Source: Prorocentrum cordatum (Eukaryota > Sar > Dinophyceae > Prorocentrales > Prorocentraceae). From it: DNA of 64,000 bases. The notes under the pieces are model-generated. The model ran no database searches, was not told the DNA's origin, and saw only the letters and a program-made list of their open reading frames with translations. Where the stretch lies: NCBI GenBank assembly GCA_963575745.1, contig CAUYUJ010015496.1:237501-301500 (forward strand), written 5' to 3'. Below are positions 1-11,280 of this stretch, piece after piece; position 1 is the stretch's first letter, and every line of letters starts with the position of its first letter. The position numbers were made by a program, and so were the translations under genes.

Positions 1-52
1 TGGCGGCTGCGCCCGCCGCTGACGCCTGCGGCTCGGACGCCCGCTTCCGGGT

Positions 53-1122
53 TCAAAAACACCCTCCCTTTTCACTTAGCAGGTCCTCCACTGGCCATCT
101 TTCGGAGCTATTTGAGAGCTTGTGCTGTGCTGCTCCATGGCGAGCCTGGTCCCCGTCCAGCTCCTGCCTGGCCCGCAGCCGGTCGAGTTCCTGCCTGAGC
201 GCGGCCAGCTCGGCAGCAGCGGCGGCCGCTGCCGCCTGAAGCCCAGACGCCTGCCTCCTGAGACTGTCCACCTCCGCCGCCGCGGCCGAGCCTGCCGACT
301 CCCGCCGCTGCTGTTCCATGGCGAGCCTGGTCCAAAGCCGGTCCAGCTCCTGCCTGGCCAGTAGCTGGTGGAGCTCATGTCTGAGCGCGGCCAGCTCGGA
401 GGCCTGCTTCCGCAACTGGTCGATCTCTGGCGCCGCGGCCGAGCCTGCCGACTTCGGCCAACGCTCCCTCTCGGAGAGCGCGGCCTCGGCACTAGCACCC
501 CTCCGAATCTCCTCAGTTATCTGCCGCGTCTGATGGTCCAACATCCGCTGCATCTGGTCCACCATCGCCTCGGACCACATAGACCGATCATCTAGCCCAC
601 CATCGCTCAGGGTTTTTTTCTTCTCCTCCCGCGCCCTGGAGCGACGTTCCTCTTCCTGCAGCGGGCCTGGCACCTTCCCAGGCGTGGCATGCTCGGCAGC
701 ACCGACGGCTGCCGCTTCGGGCTCGGGGGCCTGCTCCTTCGGCCGATCCACCTCCGCCGCCAAAGCCGCGGCCGCGGGCTCGAGGCCCTCACCGTGCCCG
801 CAAGCCGCTTCCCCTCCGGCGCGCCAGCCGCCGGCCTCGCCTCCTCCGCAGCCTGCCCCTCGGCGCCCCCCGCGCGGGCGGGGCGCTCGCTCTTCCGCGC
901 CGGCTGCGCCGGCGCCGCCAACGCTGCCTCTGGGAGGCGCACTGGCGCGGGCGCGGTGCCCGTCCGCGCCGGCGCGCGCGCCGCCGGCGCCTTGGCAGAA
1001 GGCGCCTCCCTGCTCGAAGGCGGCCGAGTCAGTTTCGCCTCGGAGGGGCGCGCCGCCCGCGCGCTGGCGGACTGGGCGGGTGGGCTGGGCGGCTGCTCCA
1101 GAAGCGCACGCTTCGGGCCCAT
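53..1122 (-). CDS. Possible Ala/Pro-rich protein with C-terminal coiled coil
   Basis: Function unknown. An ATG at 1122 opens a frame reading MGPKRALLEQ followed by a basic Pro/Ala/Arg-rich stretch to about 800; beyond that the other frame looks more protein-like (acidic Ala/Glu segment, then EEERRSRAREEKKK) and runs to a stop at 53. The last ~150 residues are a Leu/Glu/Arg/Gln-rich coiled coil with repeated ALRxELxxLxARQELD. At DNA level two near-copies of ~190 bp (about 139-330 and 318-470) encode it. The switch of frame near 790-830 could be an intron, a frameshift or a sequence error. A start further upstream would only translate the GA microsatellite and is not credible. It may be a host gene or a downstream piece of the large element to its right; nothing decides this. 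Confidence 0.35.
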
Positions 1123-1221
1123 GAGTGCGAGCGCTGCCGTCCGGGCGCTGCGCTGGGCTCGTCGGGCGCCCGAGTGCACCCGGAGGCAAAGCGGACTCGA
1201 GGAAGACGAAAAGGATGAGAC

Positions 1222-1227
1222 GAGAGA

Positions 1228-1261
<34 letters not shown>

Positions 1262-1262
1262 A
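1222..1262. repeat. GA/CT microsatellite
   Basis: About 40 bp of nearly pure (GA)n with two interruptions. Long Ser/Leu runs predicted across it are translation of the microsatellite. Confidence 0.9.
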
Positions 1263-1789
1263 ACCCCCAAAAAATGCCTGAAGAAGAAGCAAAAAAAAAC
1301 ATAAACAGAATTGCCGGCCAAACGGGCCAAACACGTGCGAGAATATCTGGTTTCTGCGTGGTCGCTTGGAGGATACTCCGCGCGCGGTGGCGGTCGGGCG
1401 GCCTGGGAGAATCATGATCGACCCACGAGCCAAGAAAGGGATATAGATATGTGAAGCATGGCAACCTGTTCAAGGCACCTGATTGGGCGACGGACAATTG
1501 CAATGCTGAGTGTATCGATATTGATGTACCGTGCCAAAGGCTGTGCTGTGCTGTGCCGTGCTGAACTGCGATGTGCACTGCCGCGGTTGTGTTATTTAGT
1601 GTTGTGGATCGAGTCCTCCTTGGCATTCAAGTCCTGATCGAACTGATCTGGACCTTACGCTCGAGCTGCCTGAGCACATAGTAGCCGCCCCAGAGCTATT
1701 TGAAGTGGAAACGTGGAGGACGTTCAATCAACTCGATCTCAAAATCCGACTCAGCTCCAACAAGGAACGACACAAGACGGGGCACAGGC
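1263..1789. other. No gene seen
   Basis: Mixed-composition sequence with a short run of TGCTG/TGCCG units near 1536-1565. No conserved motif or convincing reading frame was recognised. Confidence 0.5.
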
Positions 1790-2120
1790 TTACGGACGCG
1801 CCACAGGATGTGCCAGGGCCGCAATAAGGGATGCGCCAGGGGACGTGCCAGGGGACGCATCAGGAAACGTGCCATGAACGCGTCAGGGACCTGCCACGGG
1901 AGGTGCCAAAGCCGGCCAGAAGACGTCATGCCAAGGGACTTTGCGAGGGGCCCGCCACGGAACGGGCAGGGGAAACACCTGGGGACGAGCACAGAAACGC
2001 GACATAGGTCGAGCCAGGAAACGTGCCACGCCGAGTGGCCAGCTAGGGGACGTGCCAAGGCACGTCACGCCAGAACGTCGTAAGGGACGCACCAGGGGGC
2101 GCGCCAGGGCGCGGCCTGCC
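1790..2120. repeat. Degenerate minisatellite, core GGGACGTGCCA
   Basis: A short motif of roughly 11-15 bp with core GGGACGTGCCA / AAACGTGCCA / GACGCGCCAG recurs about 18-20 times with changing spacing. Frames on both strands stay open only because of this composition. Confidence 0.6.
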
Positions 2121-3359
2121 GCCCACGGGAGGGAGATTATGGACCACACTTTTTTGGTTTGCGGGGCGAGAGCACACCTCTTCCGGTAGAAGCTAGGCAG
2201 GCTACGTGCAGCTCTAATTGGGGAGACAGGGCACAGGCGGGCGGGGCCTCAGGCGGCCGGAGAGCGGGCCGGGGTGCAGGCGGCGCCGAAGAGCTCGCAC
2301 AGGAAAACGAACGCCTTGGACAGGAGCCGGAGGCGAAGACCCGGAGGGTGAGCGGCGTGGTGTTGCCGTCAACGGCGCTCCGCAAACACCATCCTCAAGT
2401 GCTGCGAAAGAAAACGTTATACGCGACCAGGTCGACGTCCAGGGAGGAGAAGTCCACCATGAAGTCGATGAGCAACGTTGCGCCACCGGACGGTGAGGAG
2501 GGGGCTCAGGAGAAAAGGAGGACCACGAAGGCGACGTGCAGCGTTGCGCCACCGGGTGGTCGGGAGCGGCCCGGGGCGGTAGTCCAATCCACGTCCAGGG
2601 AGCAGCCAGCAAGAGGCGCGGCCAGAGGCAGGGCCGACCGTGTCCGACACGGTGTCGGTGGAGCGCAGGGAGGGAACCTGACCTGCACAGTCAGCGCATG
2701 AGGGCGGGCGGGTGCCACACACGATGCGCCGACGTCCGCGTGGCCGAGGGCCGGGCCTGAGCCGCGCAGCGCCAAGGCGAGCGGGACCGCCCAGGCGGCA
2801 AGGTGCAGTGCCCAGTACCGGGCCGAAGCCGCGCTGCGCCGGGCGCTGCCGCCACGGGAGGGGGGGGAAGCGAGCGGGGGGGAGCGAAGCGAACAGGGAG
2901 GAGAGAGGCCAGCATCCCGCGCCAGCCAAAGTCGCGTCTGCCTGTACCTAGGGTGCTCACGTGGGGGGCAAGCCCCTATAGGCACAGGTGGGACACAGGG
3001 TCCCATTGCAAGTAAGGACGGGGCGTGCTACGCCAGGCGTCGATGCTCCAGTCCGCACCGCAGATGGGCACAGGTGGGACACAAAGTCCCAGATCCTTGA
3101 ATACGGGAGAGGGGGAGGGGAGGGGAAGGAAAAGACGGGGCCGAGGTGAAATTGCAAGTAGCCGTAGCCCGTGGAGCGCGGGCGCCACTGGGGCAGCGGG
3201 GTGCAGGTGGGGGGTAGAGGAGGATCCACGGTCCCCAGCCAGGTGAGAGAGGCGGGGCGGGGGTCGGGGGCGCAGGAGGCAGGTGCGAGGGGCTGGCTGT
3301 GTCGTGCTGCCGTAGGGCAAGGGGGGGATCAGGTCGACGGCTGGTCAGCGCCGCGGGCG
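2121..3359. other. G+C-rich stretch without a recognisable gene
   Basis: Small direct repeats are visible: GCACAGGTGGGACACA at about 2983 and 3067, ATTGCAAGTA at about 3006 and 3151, and GTTGCGCCACCGG at about 2477 and 2545. Several frames are open because of high G+C, but none shows domain-like sequence. It could be 3' untranslated sequence of the minus-strand element to its right. Confidence 0.45.
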
Positions 3360-4055
3360 CTATCCAGTCCAGGTGCCATGGTACCAGGAGCTGCGCGCCT
3401 GGTCTCCTTCGCGCCCGTCACCCTTAGCGACCCCCCTTTTCTTCTGCACGTCCTGGTATAGCCTCTGCTCCCGCCCCCAGTCCACGTAGACGCCTGCGCT
3501 GCGCGACCACGCCTCCACGCGATGGTGATTGGTGCTCATGTCATCCAGGAATTTGTCGATGATCCAACGTTGCCAGCGGCCCTGGTCGAAGGGGGCCTGG
3601 TCTTTGGATTTGCCCTTGCCCTCCTCCTTGCACATGTGCCTGCACCACGAATGCCAGGCTGCGTTGAAGTGGTATCCCCCTTCCGCTTGCAGCCTCTTCA
3701 GGTTTGTGACTGCTGTCTCGTGTGGGAGGCGCTGCCAGCCAACGCGGAAGGTTGCCCGCGCCCGGCTGGTGTCGGTGTGGCGGCGATCGCCCCTGTGGTA
3801 AGAGCCGCGCGATTCTGGCTGGCGCCAGGGTGCGCTCCCTGCGCCCCTGCCAGCGTCGTGGTTCTGGTCCCAGTAGCGCTCCTTGGTTCTGTCCCGGTCC
3901 CTGGCGTCGTGTTTGCGCCACAGTGCCCCCGCTGCGCCCTGGTTGCGGTCGCGGTCGCGGTCGCGGTCGTGCTCTCCTGTGCGGGCCCGGTCGGCCTCTC
4001 TGGACTCGTACCTCACTGCCGTTGTGCACGACTCCCAGGCGACTGGCCCCCGCAC
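3360..4055 (-). CDS. C-terminal Arg/Asp-rich segment of the helicase tract
   Basis: Open frame of 231 codons ending at a stop at 3360. The first half is a low-complexity R/D/E-rich tract (DRDRDRDRNQ, RDRDRTKERYWDQNHD). The second half looks folded: TNLKRLQAEGGYHFNAAW, a HSWCRHMCKEE Cys/His pair, then a basic and aromatic tail (WQRWIIDKFLDDM, VYVDWGREQRLYQDV). Not recognised. No clear ATG-led start separates it from the tract upstream, so it is treated as the end of a longer product. Confidence 0.4.
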   Translation of the reverse strand: MRGPVAWESCTTAVRYESREADRARTGEHDRDRDRDRNQGAAGALWRKHDARDRDRTKERYWDQNHDAGRGAGSAPWRQPESRGSYHRGDRRHTDTSRARATFRVGWQRLPHETAVTNLKRLQAEGGYHFNAAWHSWCRHMCKEEGKGKSKDQAPFDQGRWQRWIIDKFLDDMSTNHHRVEAWSRSAGVYVDWGREQRLYQDVQKKRGVAKGDGREGDQARSSWYHGTWTG

Positions 4056-5400
4056 TCTGCCGCGCGAGCGCTCGATCTGGTGTGCAGGGAGGCGGGTGAG
4101 TGCAGGTCGCGGGTCCTCCGGGCCTTCGGACCGGCTCCGCGCGTGTAGTTTCGGTCATCGGCCGCGGCCTCTGGACGCACGATCGGCTCCGCGGGTGCGA
4201 GGGCGGCCCTCTGGTCAGTACTGCATGGGTCGTGCTCGGGACTGCTGCGTCGCTCGTTCCGCGGACTCGTCTTGGCTTGGTGCTCTTCGACTGCGTCCGA
4301 GTCTGAGGATGAGGAGACAGGATGGACTGCGCTTCGGGCCTCGGCGAGGCGCAGCTTCTGCCCTTGTGCCTGGTCGTCATTTGTCCAGTCGGGATCCTCC
4401 TCCTTAGGGGGCATGGCGGTGCAGGTGGTGGGATCCTGCGTGTCTGCCTGCGGCAAGAAGTGCTCGAGCTTGGGTCCGTCCTGCATTCCCCCTGAGGACG
4501 TCGCTATTTCTCCCCCGGTGTCGAAGCTGAGCATGGGACTGTCGCAGAGCGCTGGTGCTTGCGTTCTGTGCACCTTGCCGTGGATACTTTCCAGAAAGGT
4601 TGCTGCCCGGAGCGCTGCGTCTCCGCCGAGGACGTTTACGCGTAGCGTCCTGTCACCGACGCCCCATACTTCCACTTCCAGCCACTCGCTGTCGATCTGA
4701 ACGAGTTGAGTCCGCCCGTCCTGTTCGCGGGCCAAGACACTGAGGACGGGTCCGGATGCTGCTCCATCCAAGGGCTGTGTCGATGGGGGCTCGGTGCAGT
4801 CCGCAGTGCTGAACCACCTGGCGCGGGGGAGGGTCTCACTCCTGAGGACCCCGTAGTCGCCGCACTGGATGCCCGGGTTGTCCGTTGCAGTCGGGCACAG
4901 GGAGTCTACGATGGGCGTGCCCAGGACTCGCCCTGGCTGCCTTTCACGGCTGCAGCGTTCCGCACACCTTCCAGGGGGATCAGGTGTCGCGCCGACGGCT
5001 GGTGGCGCCCCGACGGACTTGGTAGCTGTGGGTCTTGTGGCAGGCTGGACTGGGGTCGGCTCGTCGCCACGCGGAGTGGGCGGGAGCGAATGGGGAAGGG
5101 GTGAATCGCCACCGTGAGTGGGCGGGATGGGTGTCGGGCAGGGTGTCAGGCGCCTTTCCGTGGTGGGTCTTGTTGACTGGGCAGGGCTGGGTGTCTGCTT
5201 GGGACGCACGCCCGCTCGGGGGGTGGTGTGCTGCTGGGCCCCGCTGGCGGTCGCGCTCCCTGTGAGCGGCTGGGCGCAAGCCACGGCGTCGGGATCCCGG
5301 ACGAGGGGTGGCAGTGCAGTGGGGAGGCGGTCGTAATAGCTGCGCTCTGTCTCGTCCCAGGCGGCTGCGCGTCGCAGCACCTCCTCTTGGTTGGGGCGTG
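4056..5400 (-). pseudogene. Pro-rich and acidic linker of the helicase tract
   Basis: Continuous open frame (562 codons from 5701 to 4013). Its 3' part reads as a Pro/Thr/Ala/Arg-rich low-complexity linker, then a more structured piece (QLVQIDSEWLEVEVWGVGDRT, then LRVNVLGGDAALRAATFLES), then an acidic Ser/Asp segment (SSSSDSDAVEEHQ). It overlaps the neighbouring block in a different frame, as expected if single-base indels broke one long frame. No family recognised. Confidence 0.35.
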
Positions 5401-6205
5401 CTGCGCCTTCTGACGAGTGGCGGGGATGCCCAGTAGTGCGGGGAGAGGTCTGGCTCCTGCTCTTGGGTACACGTCGGGGCCGTATCTGTCGAGTACCCGG
5501 CTCACTGCTGACGGGGCCATGTCCCATTGGTGGACCAGGCAATCCTCGCAGTACCAGCCCGCGTGCCAGCGCTTGGCCAGGAACATCTCCCTCATCAGCT
5601 GCACGGGTGGGAGCTTGTGGACCAGGTTGAAACCGTCGCGGAGTCCTTCTGGATCCGCGGCGTGCCCATGCATGCCAGGGCAGGCTTCCCCTGGCCCCCA
5701 CCTGTGTCCCTCTGTGCCAGAGGGACAGCCATCACATCGCCAGATGCCGACATTCTCCGTGTAGAAATGGGCGTGCAGGCGGTCGTCGTTCGTGATGCTG
5801 GCTGGGAGGGTGGTTCCCACATTGAGGGGGTTCAGGTCGCCTTCCAGTGGGACCAGTAGCTGGTCTAGGGGCGTCAGGGCCGTGGGTGCGGACGTCGGAC
5901 ACAGCCCTGGAAGGGCGCGCGTTGCTCGGACAGGCATGTCGTCGGGGCGGTCGTTGATCCAGCTCTTGAAGCCCACGTCGTCAGGAATGGGTTGCCGTTC
6001 GGCCATTGCCTTCGTAGTCCAGCAGCATACGCAAAGACAGGTAAGGTCCTTCCCCTGGTAGTACTCCGTCAGCCTGTTGACGTTAATGGTTTGACGAATT
6101 CGCTTGCTGGCGTAGGCGCCTTTACGGTGCTTGAAGGGGCCGCGCAGGCACCCTTGGCAGTAGAAGTCAGCCTTGTACTGTTCCTTCCTCCACCTGGTGT
6201 CTCGG
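5400..6205 (-). pseudogene. Cys-rich (putative zinc-binding) block after the helicase
   Basis: Reading in one frame from about 6205: ADFYCQGCLRGPFKHRKG, then LTCLCVCCWTTKAMAERQP, then WRCDGCPSGTEGHRWG, EACPGMHGH and WYCEDCLVHQW. Four CxxC-type pairs plus His residues suggest at least two zinc-binding modules. The frame runs upstream of the first ATG (6006) with no stop until about 6205, so the ATG is probably not the true start. Function unknown; in this context nucleic-acid binding is a reasonable guess only. Confidence 0.4.
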
Positions 6206-6213
6206 CTGTCTAA

Positions 6214-7520
6214 CTATGGGGGCCTTAGCGTCACTCCAGGGCGTGGCCCGAGCGGGGCAGTGGCGTCCAGGTGCAGGCGCGTGCATGAGTATCCTCCACC
6301 TATCCAGGTGACGCTGCTTGCCTGTTTAGTCGGATCGTCGGCGAGGCCGATGCCAGATCCGATCACGTCGAAGTAGAGCACAAATACGTCGCACTCGTGG
6401 ACCGCCAATGCAGACAGGTTGGCGGTGGACACGGTGCCTTCAATGACCGCGAGGGTGGCCTGGAGCGGGAATTTCTTAGCCACTCGGCCCTCCCAGGTCG
6501 CGGGGCAATTCGCACCCGTGGCCAGGGGGTGGTGGTGGGCGACCGTGACTAAGCGAGACACCGCCGTGATCAGGAGCTCCAGTGCCGAGTGCAGCTGCTT
6601 GAAGTGTTTCCACTGGAGTCCGAACAACGCGCCCAATTGGTCACGAGCGGTCTTGTCGCGCGGGCGGTGCGGCTCGCACAAACCGAGGATGGCCTCGATC
6701 ACGTCTCCGATGCCCTCGGCGTCCCCGTATGGGCACAGACAGGTGCGTGGTTCGCGCTGTATGCAGGGACAGGGCGAGGAGGATCCTGGCTTGGATGGCA
6801 CCCAGGGTCGCGCCGGTGCTGTCCAGTAAGCTGCTGAGAACTGCGGCCGGGCTTTCTTTCGGACCCATGTTACAGAAGGCATGAAACTCGGCCGCTGTGG
6901 GTGGCTCCTTGTGCTTTTGGCACCTGCAGGTAGAAGGGTGCCAGAATTCGGGTCAGCGCCTGGGGACGTCGGTGGGGATACTGGTTTCCTTGATATGCCA
7001 CGCTGCCGCCATGCTCGGTATGTTCCTTCTGGGCGGGATAAGGTTGGGGTCGAGTGCGTGTGCGTTGTCTTTGTCCGTGACTCCGAGTCCTATCGCCCGC
7101 GTGATGGTCGCGAAAACTGCAGTGTAGACCAGGTTGCCGGCGTCCAGTCCTACCAGCGCCGAGCAGCAGAAGGGGTACCCGTTCATGCTCCATCCCTTCC
7201 TGTCCTGAAGGCTGGGCTCAGTAGGTTGGTCCGCGACGCCGTAGTGATGCGGATGTAGCCCGAGGCACCATAGCAGGCACGGACCGAGTGCTGAGCAGCC
7301 CAGTAGCCTTGTCGTTGCAACGTTGACGTCGTCCTCCAGGTCCTTCCAGCTGTGGTCGGCAGGGAGCGGTAGATCGGCGCGCGCCGAGAAGCCGGCCTGC
7401 TGCGCTTGCCGGGCCTTGATTACTTCCTTCTCCTTCTGTCTGCGTTCGGCCTCCGCCACGAGCCTGGCCTTTTCGTCAGGGTGTGCCGACTCGGGTATTT
7501 CGTCCACGAAAAGACCCTCG
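6214..7520 (-). pseudogene. Post-helicase region, unrecognised
   Basis: Two successive open frames. The first (about 7520-6953) carries LFVDEIPESAHPDEKARLV and a charged helix (EAERRQKEKEVIKARQAQQ). The second (6882-6214) has CPCIQREPRTCLCPYGDAEG, a helical segment (FGLQWKHFKQLHSALELL) and VFVLYFDVIGSGIGLADD. The G-I-G-L-ADDPTK string here is not an RT motif: it lies far from any RT block and lacks motifs A and B. Frame change near 6900. No family recognised. Confidence 0.35.
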
Positions 7521-7559
7521 GGTCGGCCTTGGTCTGGCGCAGGCTTCCGTCTCGATTGG

Positions 7560-9190
7560 TATGGAATTCGAAGGCGAGGTCTGCCTTCCAGGCCCAGGTG
7601 CTCAGGTGATGTAGTGCAGCGTCTGTGGCCGTGCGGAACATCCTTGCGTCCGCGGTCATGATGAGGTTGCACTGGGACCGCGTCAGCCCCACGTGGATGC
7701 GGTGCCGGTCGTCGACGTGGCCTCAATTTAGCATGGAATTGGCCCGAGTGGTCATGAGGATGACGAGGGAGGCCTCTTGCCCCTGGGCGGCGTCGAGTGT
7801 GGTGGCCCAGATCGCCTCGCTCTCCAGAGTTCTGGAAAGAGCTCTGCGATCCCGCTGAGGTGCTCACTCAGGCCGTTTGCCGCCGCGGTGTGATTGATCC
7901 ATGCTCCGTGGGCCCCCTGGTGGCGTGTGAGGAGCTGGAGCTGCCCCGTCCTTGCTGTCGCAGGGAGCTGGGGCCGTTCGTATTCAGGTCGGTTCCGTCC
8001 CCTTGCGCCGCTCGCGAGCAACGTCTGATGTCGTGTAGCGTGCCTGGGTTGCCAGCAAGTACGGGGGTCAGCTGGAGCTTGTACGCCGACAGTATGAGGA
8101 TGGTGCTCTTGGTCCGTCTTACCCATGGTGCGAGGGCGCTCACCAATGCGACCACTGTGCGCGCCTCGCGGATGTTCGCGCAGCCGTCCTGGAACTTGGA
8201 CTGAACCTCTTGCGAAGGGATGTGGGCGAGCATGAAGCGATGCCGGTCGTAGCCGGTGGCGCTGCTCCCTTTCGGGGCCACGCACGCTTCCTTGCTCCTG
8301 AATCCGCCTGTGGTGTCGATCAGGGAGTCGTCAGGTTCGAAGTTGCCGTCCTCGCTCTTCGCTGCTTCGTATTCTTGGTCGGACAGCGGTCGTGCGAATG
8401 GCCACACCAGTCCTTCAGCGCATGGCCGCTGCAGCAAGGGGTCCAGGATGGCAGAGACCAGTGTGCCCCCGTAGAACGCGAGCGAGGGCCACGCGAGCAG
8501 GGACGGATGGATCCGATAGCACTCCTCCAGCGTGACGGTGCACTCGGGAATGTCTCCTATGGCTGCTACGTACTTGGCGACAACGGAAACACCTAGCCCC
8601 AATTGGAGTGCCTGCTGGGATTTAACCGTCGGGCACAGCTGCCGCTCGTCGCCGAGGAGAACCGTCCTGGCCCCGCATCTGACGGCGTGGTTCAGGGACA
8701 TGATGGCCGTGGGCTCGAACGTTTGTCCTGCCTCGTCGAGGATACATATGAAGAACTTCTTATCCCGGAGGTCGGCTCCCGCTTCGTACGTGGCCAAGAC
8801 AAGTTTTGCCTTGGAAGCGACTTCCGCACGAAACTTGCGGAACCAGCTCGCATGCCCCGCGGAGACGTCGTCCTCCGATACGTTGTACATATTGGCGTAC
8901 GTGGCTGCGGGGGTGATCGTTTTGGCCACGCTGCCCTTAACCTTGTCCTCGTGTGCGAGGCGCAGTGCCATGCGCGAGAACAGGTCATTGTTGTCTGGCT
9001 TCAGGTTTCTTCCGATTTGCGCAGCCAGGTTGTCCATGGACCCGTCGGTGCCGCCAAAGCAGCCTACTCCCCACCCTGGGGGGGAGGCAAGACATGTAGG
9101 CGTCCGCCACGCATGCCGCGACCTTGGCCTTCCCAGTCCCAGGGGGTCCGTGGCAGAAGGTGAGGAGGGCGTTCTGCGTCGCCAGCACGC
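7560..9190 (-). pseudogene. UPF1-like superfamily 1 helicase core
   Basis: Motifs in the order expected for a UPF1/NFX1-type SF1 helicase: motif I GPPGTGK at 9149-9129 (followed by A instead of the usual T); motif Ia-like GGTDGSMDNLAAQIGR; motif II DEAGQ at 8737-8723; motif III LLGDERQLCPTV at about 8660-8629; ECYRIHPSLL; STILILSAYKLQ (motif IV-like); TLDAAQGQEASLVILMTTR at about 7815-7755 (motif V); VGLTRSQCNLIMTADARMF at about 7690-7635 (motif VI). These lie in at least three frames. One break is at a run of seven C on the coding strand (9084-9078 on the minus strand); removing one base would join MSCLPP to GWGVGCFGG. The core is therefore complete in content but not readable as it stands. 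By family knowledge it would unwind RNA or DNA 5'->3' using ATP. Confidence 0.75.
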
Positions 9191-10855
9191 GGCGTCGCTG
9201 GGCGTCGTTGGCGCGGCGCAGGTTACAGATGCGCGTAAGTTGTTCCTCCTTAGGGACCGGCAATAATCGCTGGAAAACACTGCCTGGGGAATCCTCCTCC
9301 AGTTGCGGCGTCAGTGGAGGTGTGCCAGTACGTGGGTTGGCACGGGATTGGTCGGGGTCACCGATAGCGCGCTCCAGTGTCACCGAGGCCTGTGCCAGCA
9401 GGAGATCTGCCGCTTCTCCCTGGGGTGGCACGGCCAGGGCTCTGGCCTTGTTGTCGTAGTCCTCGCGTCGAAAGACAAGCGTCCAAACGATTGGCGGGAG
9501 GGCGGTGCCCCAGAGAGCCGCCCTGTCGCATCCGATTGAAAAGAACTCCCGTATCGCCGCGTTGACCTGGTTGAATTGGGTTTTCATCGTGGTGCGATCG
9601 ACCCTGTAGTATGCCTGGCCTGGGCGTGGCCTTGCAACTGTGTCGCCGGCGTCGTGGAAGGGACCGTTTCTCTTGGCGTCGTAGTGGACTAGCGCGATTC
9701 CCGCGGGGCAGCTCCGATCTGTGCCTGAGACCCTGTCGCCGGGGGCGGGAGGCCAGACATGCGTCATCTCTGCCAAGAAATCCACTGGTGGCGAGGATTT
9801 GGAGATGAGGAAAGGGTTCGGGGCGCCTGCTGCCATATCTCGCTCCGTCCATTCCATGGCCCACTTGGTGTCCCAAACCAGCAGGTAGTACTCGCTGTGG
9901 CCCTGCTGCTGCCCTTTGAACCCGTCTTGTAGGTGGTACCTATCCAAGATTGCCTGGCACTGCTCGTCGGGCTGGGTACAGGTGAGGATCTGCACGTCTA
10001 GGTCGCAGGTGGTCTTACTAGCGATGGCCTGCCGGGCCAAGGTGGAGCCGTCGTCGGGTGGCTTCACGTCTGCGTAGAACTCAGTGAAGAAGACCCTCCC
10101 TTGCTCCTGTCCGCAAAGCTGCATCCGCCGAGTCCAGTCGTTGGGTAGTGGGACAGCCCCGGGGACCGGTCCTAGGCAGGGCCGCGCTGCCGAGCCGTAT
10201 GGGACCATGTACCAGGGAGTGCTGCAGAGTTCCTCGGCGTTTCTGGCGAACTGTACGCGACGCCCTTCGATGGTGGGTGCCCCAGGGGACGTGGGGGCCG
10301 GCATTCCGGCCGCGTGGGGCGCCGCGGGGTTGTCGGTGCGTTCCCCGTGCCGGTCAGAGTGGCCAGAGGTAAGTATCCACGGGGGGGGGTCCAGGGATGG
10401 CGGGCAGGGTCGACGGTGGGTGCCCAGGAGGGGGGGGGGCGGTGTGAAGGCGAGCTGTCCTGAAGCCGGGCTGGACGCAACCCCTCATGGCCAGGGAGCC
10501 GGCCAATGCCTGCCCAGCGCTGTGGACTAGCTGCTCCTGTGTGTTGCTGGGGGCGGTTAGTCTTGGTCCAGGGGTGCTGTACCATGCCATTGCTGATCAC
10601 CATCCCAAGCGGGGGTGAGTACCTGGGTCCGTTGTAGTACGTTGGAAATCCAATCGGTATCGCGTCCCAGTCATCCTCGTGGACGCACGGGTCGATGGGG
10701 ATTGCTTCCCGTCAAAAACCCAGTCCCAACACCAGCCTGGGCATTGTGTCCTCAGAATCTCTGTTGTATCCACGCCCCTCGTCATGGCCCACAGGTCGCC
10801 TCCCTTTTATGAAATTTTGGGGATCAGGTAGCCCGTGGGGTGGGTAGCCGTCCAT
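9190..10855 (-). pseudogene. N-terminal region of the helicase ORF
   Basis: An ATG at 10855 reads MDGYPPHGLPDPQNFIKG, only 12 nt after the stop of the preceding finger-encoding frame (TAG at 10870-10868). A frame change near 10,705 leads into CVHEDDWDAIPIGFPTYYNG, then a long open frame to 8985 (PAPTSPGAP, VFFTEFYADVKPPDDG, YYLLVWDTKWAMEWTERD, AIREFFSIGCDRAALWG) that runs into the helicase Q-motif region (RRANDAQRRRVLATQNALLTF) and motif I. The segment resembles the pre-helicase accessory domains of UPF1-like proteins in position only; I did not recognise a domain. Confidence 0.45.
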
Positions 10856-10867
10856 GTGTTTGGCGAT

Positions 10868-11000
10868 CTAAGTCTGCTTGCGCTGCCTCATGTGCTCGGT
10901 TGATGTGAAGTGCCCAGGTTCGTTGACCGTTTTGCCGCACTCGTCACACAGCAGCAATGTCCGCCGCCGATGTCGTCGTCAATGTATGCCCACCTGACAC
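10868..11000 (-). pseudogene. C2H2-like zinc finger at the end of the RT-RNase H frame
   Basis: The minus strand reads LLLCDECGKTVNEPGHFTS then TEHMRQRKQT and a TAG stop at 10870-10868. The pattern C-x2-C-x9-H-x5-H with a basic tail is a C2H2-like finger. It closes the reading frame that follows the RNase H block. Confidence 0.5.
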
Positions 11001-11280
11001 TGGGGGCCTCGCGACACCTGAAAATGATGCACCCTTCCTTGTCCTTGGGCGGGTGTGAGCGGCAGGGGGCAGCGCGCGGCCACCTGGCCAGGATTTTGGC
11101 CTTATTCACCAGGGGGTGCAGGGGGGCAGAAAAAGCCCAACTTCCAGGTAGCTGCCGATCCGGAGGGCGGCGCCCTGAGCCTCAGCGGCTGGGGCGGCGA
11201 TAAGGCGAGGGGAGAGACGGGGCGAAACGGGGCGCAACCTCTGGTCCTGCACCCCCAGAACGCGCACAGTGAGGGGGAGG

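Noticed and set aside
1123-1626. Upstream ORF extensions rich in Ser/Leu and Arg
   Set aside because: They translate the GA microsatellite and show no protein-like features.
6300-6400. GIGLADD string as a possible RT motif C
   Set aside because: No RT motifs A or B nearby; it lies in the post-helicase region and the real RT of this tract is at 13,030-15,000.
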